A stretch of DNA of 64,000 nucleotides from Actinomycetospora corticicola (GTDB lineage: Bacteria; Actinomycetota; Actinomycetes; Mycobacteriales; Pseudonocardiaceae): assembly GCF_013409505.1 (NCBI RefSeq), contig NZ_JACCBN010000001.1, forward strand, positions 1,488,001 to 1,552,000. Reading direction: 5' to 3'. The notes beneath the pieces are model-generated. The model searched no databases, was not told the origin of the DNA, and saw only the letters and a program-made list of their open reading frames with translations. This document shows, piece by piece, positions 60,331-64,000 of the stretch. The position numbers and the translations under genes were made by a program. Numbering within the stretch: the first letter of the stretch is position 1; each line of letters opens with the position of its first letter.

Positions 60331-61628
60331 GCACCACGAGGATCGCGAACGCCCGCCCCTACGGCGAGGACCCGACCGACCTGTACGTCTCGGGCGGCGT
60401 CCTCGTCGACGCGGTGGACGACCCCGACGAGACCGTCGACGCCGAGGGCCTGATCGCCCTCCCGGGCCTGGTGGACCTGCACACCCACCTGCGCGAGCCG
60501 GGCGGCGAGGAGGCCGAGACCATCGCCACCGGGTCGGCCGCGGCGGCGCTCGGGGGCTACACCGCGGTGTTCGCGATGCCGAACACCGATCCCGTGCAGG
60601 ACTCGCCGGTCGTCGTCGAGCACGTCTGGCGACGCGGACGCGAGGTCGGGCTGGTCGACGTCCACCCGGTCGGCGCGGTCACCGTCTCACTCGGCGGGGA
60701 GCGCCTCGCCGAGATGGGGATGATGGCCGCCTCCGCGGCCGGCGTCCGGATGTTCTCCGACGACGGCCGCTGCGTGAACGACCCGCTGATCATGCGGCGC
60801 GCCCTCGAGTACGCGCGCTCGCTCGACGTCGTGGTGGCCCAGCACGCCGAGGACCACCGGCTCACCGTCGGCGCCCAGGCCCACGAGGGGCCGGTCGCGG
60901 CGCGGCTCGGTCTCACCGGGTGGCCCGCCACCGCCGAGGAGTCGATCGTCGCCCGCGACGCGATGCTCGCGGCGGCCGCCGGGGCCCGGCTGCACGTCTG
61001 CCACCTCTCGACGGCGGGCTCGGTCGAGGTCCTGCGCTGGGCGCGGGACACGCTGCTGCCGGGGACCGGGGCACGGGTCAGCGCCGAGGTCACCCCGCAC
61101 CACCTGCTGCTCACCGACACCGCGGCCGAGGACTACGACCCGGTGCACAAGGTCAACCCGCCGCTGCGCCCGGAGGCCGACACCCTCGCGCTGCGCCGGG
61201 CGCTGGCCGACGGGCTGATCGACTGCGTCGCCACCGACCACGCACCGCACGCGGTGGAGGCGAAGGACTGCGAGTGGTCGCAGGCCCGACCCGGCATGCT
61301 GGGACTGCAGACCGCGCTCCCGGTCGTCGCCGCCACCATGGTGACGACGGGTCTGCTCGACTGGCGCGGCGTGGCGCGGGTCACGAGCGAGGTCCCGGCC
61401 GCGATCGCCGGGCTGTCCGACCAGGGCCGCCCGCTCGTGGTCGGCGAACCCGCGAACCTCGTGCTGGTCGACCCCGACGCCCGCTGGACGGTGCGCGGGG
61501 CGGACCTCGCGAGCATTGCCGACAACACCCCCTACGAGGGGATGGAGCTCCCCGTCGGCGTGGTGCACACCATGCTGCGGGGACGATGGACCGTGCAGGA
61601 CGGAAAGGTCATCACTCATGAGGTCTGA
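60327..61628 (+). CDS. pyrC: Dihydroorotase PyrC (class I)
   Basis: 433 residues. Zinc ligands lie in [11 protein letters not shown], further His in VAQHAEDHR and CHLSTAGS, and catalytic Asp in [12 protein letters not shown]. The MPNTDPV motif marks class I enzymes. Overlaps carA by 11 bp; the membrane-protein gene that lies between pyrC and carA in mycobacteria is absent. Confidence 0.95.
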   Translation: MSTTRIANARPYGEDPTDLYVSGGVLVDAVDDPDETVDAEGLIALPGLVDLHTHLREPGGEEAETIATGSAAAALGGYTAVFAMPNTDPVQDSPVVVEHVWRRGREVGLVDVHPVGAVTVSLGGERLAEMGMMAASAAGVRMFSDDGRCVNDPLIMRRALEYARSLDVVVAQHAEDHRLTVGAQAHEGPVAARLGLTGWPATAEESIVARDAMLAAAAGARLHVCHLSTAGSVEVLRWARDTLLPGTGARVSAEVTPHHLLLTDTAAEDYDPVHKVNPPLRPEADTLALRRALADGLIDCVATDHAPHAVEAKDCEWSQARPGMLGLQTALPVVAATMVTTGLLDWRGVARVTSEVPAAIAGLSDQGRPLVVGEPANLVLVDPDARWTVRGADLASIADNTPYEGMELPVGVVHTMLRGRWTVQDGKVITHEV

Positions 61629-62730
61629 GGCGTTGCTGGTGCTGGAGGACGGCACCGTCCATCGCGGCGAGTCCTTCGGGGCGACCGGCCGCACCCTCGG
61701 CGAGGCCGTCTTCACCACCGGCATGACCGGCTACCAGGAGACGCTCACCGACCCGAGCTACCACCGCCAGATCGTCGTGGCGACCGCGCCGCACATCGGC
61801 AACACCGGGTGGAACGACGAGGACGACGAGTCCACGCGCATCCACGTCGCCGGCTACGTGGTGCGCGACCCGGCGCGGACGCCCTCGAACTGGCGCTCCC
61901 GGCGAACCCTCGACGACGAGCTCGAGCGGCAGGGGGTCGTCGGTCTCGCCGGCGTCGACACCCGCGCGGTGACCCGACGGCTGCGCGAGCACGGCTCGAT
62001 GCGCGCCGGGGTCTTCTCCGGCGACGGGCTCGCGACCGAGCGCGAGATGCTCGGGGCCGTCCGCGACAGCCCCGAGATGGCGGGCGCCGACCTCGCGGGC
62101 GCGGTGACCACCGCCGAGCCCTACGTCGTCGCCGCCGAGGGCACCCGGCGCTTCTCCGTCGCCGCCCTCGACCTCGGCATCAAGGCCAACACCCCCCGCA
62201 TGCTCGCGCAGCGCGGGATCGAGACCCGGGTGCTGCCGAGCACCACGACCCTCGACGAGCTGCTCGACGGGTCCCCCGACGGGGTGTTCCTCTCCAACGG
62301 CCCGGGCGACCCGGCCACCGCCGACCACGCCGTCGAGCTCACCCGCGGCGTCCTGGAGCGCGGCGTCCCGCTGTTCGGCATCTGCTTCGGCAACCAGATC
62401 CTCGGGCGCGCCCTGGGGATGGGGACGTTCAAGCTGCGCTACGGCCACCGCGGGATCAACGTGCCGGTGTACGACCACACCACGGGGACCGTCGCCATCA
62501 CGAGCCAGAACCACGGGTTCGCGCTCACGGGCACGCCCGGTGAGCACGTGGACTCCCCGTTCGGCCGGGTGCACCTCTCGCACGGCTGTCCGAATGACGA
62601 CGTCGTCGAGGGCGTGACCTGCACGTCGGTCCCCGCGTTCTCCGTGCAGTACCACCCGGAAGCGGCCGCGGGCCCGCACGACGCCGCCGACCTCTTCGAC
62701 CGATTCGCAGCCCTGATGGGAGGGCGCTGA
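61618..62730 (+). CDS. carA: Carbamoyl phosphate synthase small subunit CarA
   Basis: Glutaminase subunit. 370 residues. N-terminal [14 protein letters not shown]; class I amidotransferase domain with catalytic Cys in [15 protein letters not shown] and His/Glu in [16 protein letters not shown] start within the end of pyrC. carB follows 5 bp later. Confidence 0.96.
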   Translation: MRSEALLVLEDGTVHRGESFGATGRTLGEAVFTTGMTGYQETLTDPSYHRQIVVATAPHIGNTGWNDEDDESTRIHVAGYVVRDPARTPSNWRSRRTLDDELERQGVVGLAGVDTRAVTRRLREHGSMRAGVFSGDGLATEREMLGAVRDSPEMAGADLAGAVTTAEPYVVAAEGTRRFSVAALDLGIKANTPRMLAQRGIETRVLPSTTTLDELLDGSPDGVFLSNGPGDPATADHAVELTRGVLERGVPLFGICFGNQILGRALGMGTFKLRYGHRGINVPVYDHTTGTVAITSQNHGFALTGTPGEHVDSPFGRVHLSHGCPNDDVVEGVTCTSVPAFSVQYHPEAAAGPHDAADLFDRFAALMGGR

Positions 62731-62735
62731 CACTC

Positions 62736-64000
62736 ATGCCGCGCCGCGAGGACATCCACCACGTCCTGGTCATCGGGTCCGGCCCGATCGTGATCGGGCA
62801 GGCCGCCGAGTTCGACTACTCGGGGACGCAGGCCTGCCGGGTCCTGCGCGAGGAGGGCCTGCGCGTCTCGCTGGTCAACTCGAACCCGGCGACGATCATG
62901 ACCGACCCCGAGATCGCCGACGCCACCTACGTCGAACCGATCGACGTCGCCCACATCACCCAGGTCATCGAGGCCGAGCGACCCGACGCCCTGCTCGCGA
63001 CGCTGGGCGGGCAGACCGCCCTGAACGCCGCGATCGCCCTGCACGACGCCGGGGTGCTCGAGCGCTACGGCGTCGAGCTGATCGGCGCCGACGTCGACGC
63101 GATCCAGCGGGGCGAGGACCGGCTGAAGTTCAAGGACATCGTCCGCTCCGTCGGCGGCGACGTCCCGCGCTCCGAGGTCTGCCACTCCATGGCGGAGGTC
63201 CGGGCGACGGTCGCCGAGGTCGGGCTGCCCGTGGTCATCCGGCCGAGCTTCACGATGGGCGGGCTCGGCTCGGGCCTGGCCTACACCGACGAGGAGCTCG
63301 AGCGCCTCGCGGGCACCGGCCTCGCCGCCAGCCCGGTGCACGAGGTCCTCATCGAGGAGTCGGTGCTCGGCTGGAAGGAGTACGAGCTCGAGCTCATGCG
63401 CGACCACCGCGACAACGTGGTGGTCATCTGCTCGATCGAGAACGTCGACCCGATGGGCGTGCACACCGGCGACTCGGTGACCGTCGCGCCCGCGATGACG
63501 CTCACCGACCGCGAGTACCAGCTCATGCGCGACATGGGCATCAAGGTGCTCCGCGAGGTCGGCGTCGAGACCGGCGGCTGCAACATCCAGTTCGCGGTGC
63601 AGCCCGACACCGGCCGCCTCGTCGTCATCGAGATGAACCCGCGCGTCTCCCGCTCGAGTGCGCTGGCCTCGAAGGCCACCGGCTTCCCGATCGCGAAGAT
63701 CGCCGCGCGCCTCGCCGTCGGCTACAGCCTCGACGAGATCACCAACGACATCACCGGCGAGACGCCGGCGAGCTTCGAGCCGACGCTCGACTACGTCGTG
63801 GTCAAGGTGCCGCGGTTCGCCTTCGAGAAGTTCCCCGGCGCGGACCCCACCCTCACCACGACGATGAAGTCGGTCGGCGAGGGCATGGCGCTCGGCCGCA
63901 GTTTCCCCGAGGCGCTCAACAAGGCGCTGCGTTCCGCCGAGACCAAGGACGCGGGCTTCGGCACGCGACCGGACCCGGAGGGCCTGTCCGCCGCCGACGC
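62736..64000 (+). CDS. carB: Carbamoyl phosphate synthase large subunit CarB, 3'-truncated by the window
   Basis: First ~421 residues of a protein normally about 1,100 long. [21 protein letters not shown] opens the first ATP-grasp domain; [20 protein letters not shown] and [18 protein letters not shown] are typical. The frame is open to the last base, so truncation is only the window edge. Confidence 0.97.
   Translation, partial: MPRREDIHHVLVIGSGPIVIGQAAEFDYSGTQACRVLREEGLRVSLVNSNPATIMTDPEIADATYVEPIDVAHITQVIEAERPDALLATLGGQTALNAAIALHDAGVLERYGVELIGADVDAIQRGEDRLKFKDIVRSVGGDVPRSEVCHSMAEVRATVAEVGLPVVIRPSFTMGGLGSGLAYTDEELERLAGTGLAASPVHEVLIEESVLGWKEYELELMRDHRDNVVVICSIENVDPMGVHTGDSVTVAPAMTLTDREYQLMRDMGIKVLREVGVETGGCNIQFAVQPDTGRLVVIEMNPRVSRSSALASKATGFPIAKIAARLAVGYSLDEITNDITGETPASFEPTLDYVVVKVPRFAFEKFPGADPTLTTTMKSVGEGMALGRSFPEALNKALRSAETKDAGFGTRPDPEGLSAAD

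Overview
The window is a gene-dense, very GC-rich stretch (roughly 73% G+C by eye) from an actinobacterium, most likely of the Pseudonocardiales (Pseudonocardia/Actinomycetospora-like). The support is a PriA-type HisA next to hisF-hisI and trp genes, the gene order ppi-MBL-hisS and alaS-ruvX-mltG-aroE-aroC-aroK-aroB-pepQ-efp-nusB that is familiar from mycobacteria, a BldD regulator with its c-di-GMP motif, an Rv2578c-type radical SAM protein, and many apparently leaderless genes. No tRNA, rRNA, insertion sequence, CRISPR array or prophage was seen. Nearly everything is chromosomal housekeeping with a few accessory insertions.

Layout. 1-9,055: end of the histidine genes (priA, hisF, hisI), a divergent LysR/EamA pair, then trpE, a Trp-associated membrane protein, trpC, trpB and trpA. 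PriA is expected to supply the missing TrpF step. 9,108-16,511: lgt and glutamate synthase gltB-gltD. 16,566-19,453: membrane-anchored cyclophilin, metallo-hydrolase, hisS. 19,503-25,260: a membrane protein, malic enzyme, a striking decapeptide-repeat protein and an acyl-CoA dehydrogenase. 25,330-28,249: two tandem SOS boxes in front of a radical SAM gene carrying a 159-residue mini-intein exactly at its iron-sulfur Cys motif, then a yybP-ykoY (Mn2+) riboswitch and terC. 28,355-34,578: a di/tricarboxylate unit (TctC-like lipoprotein, CitA/CitB-like two-component pair, CitMHS transporter) and an MFS exporter. 34,601-40,052: PPOX-family flavoprotein, aspS, a degenerate kinase-fold protein, an aminotransferase and its Lrp/AsnC regulator. 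40,230-57,860: rarA, two small envelope proteins, alaS, ruvX, mltG, aroE, a prepilin peptidase, aroC-aroK-aroB, a methyltransferase, DUF2267, a second divergent EamA/LysR pair, a B-4DMT-like membrane protein, pepQ, efp, nusB. 57,932-64,000: bldD on the minus strand, then the pyrimidine operon pyrR-pyrB-pyrC-carA-carB behind a PyrR-binding leader; carB runs off the end.

The genes work together as amino-acid (His, Trp, Glu, shikimate), pyrimidine and translation (three aminoacyl-tRNA synthetases, EF-P, NusB) functions. The most interesting non-housekeeping signals are the SOS-box/intein/radical SAM locus, the Mn2+ riboswitch with a 9-bp anti-ribosome-binding-site stem in front of terC, the 10-residue repeat protein with 180-bp higher-order duplication, the PyrR leader, and a dispersed 12-13 bp motif (CCCGTCGTCGGGA) that is strongly over-represented and mostly in one orientation.
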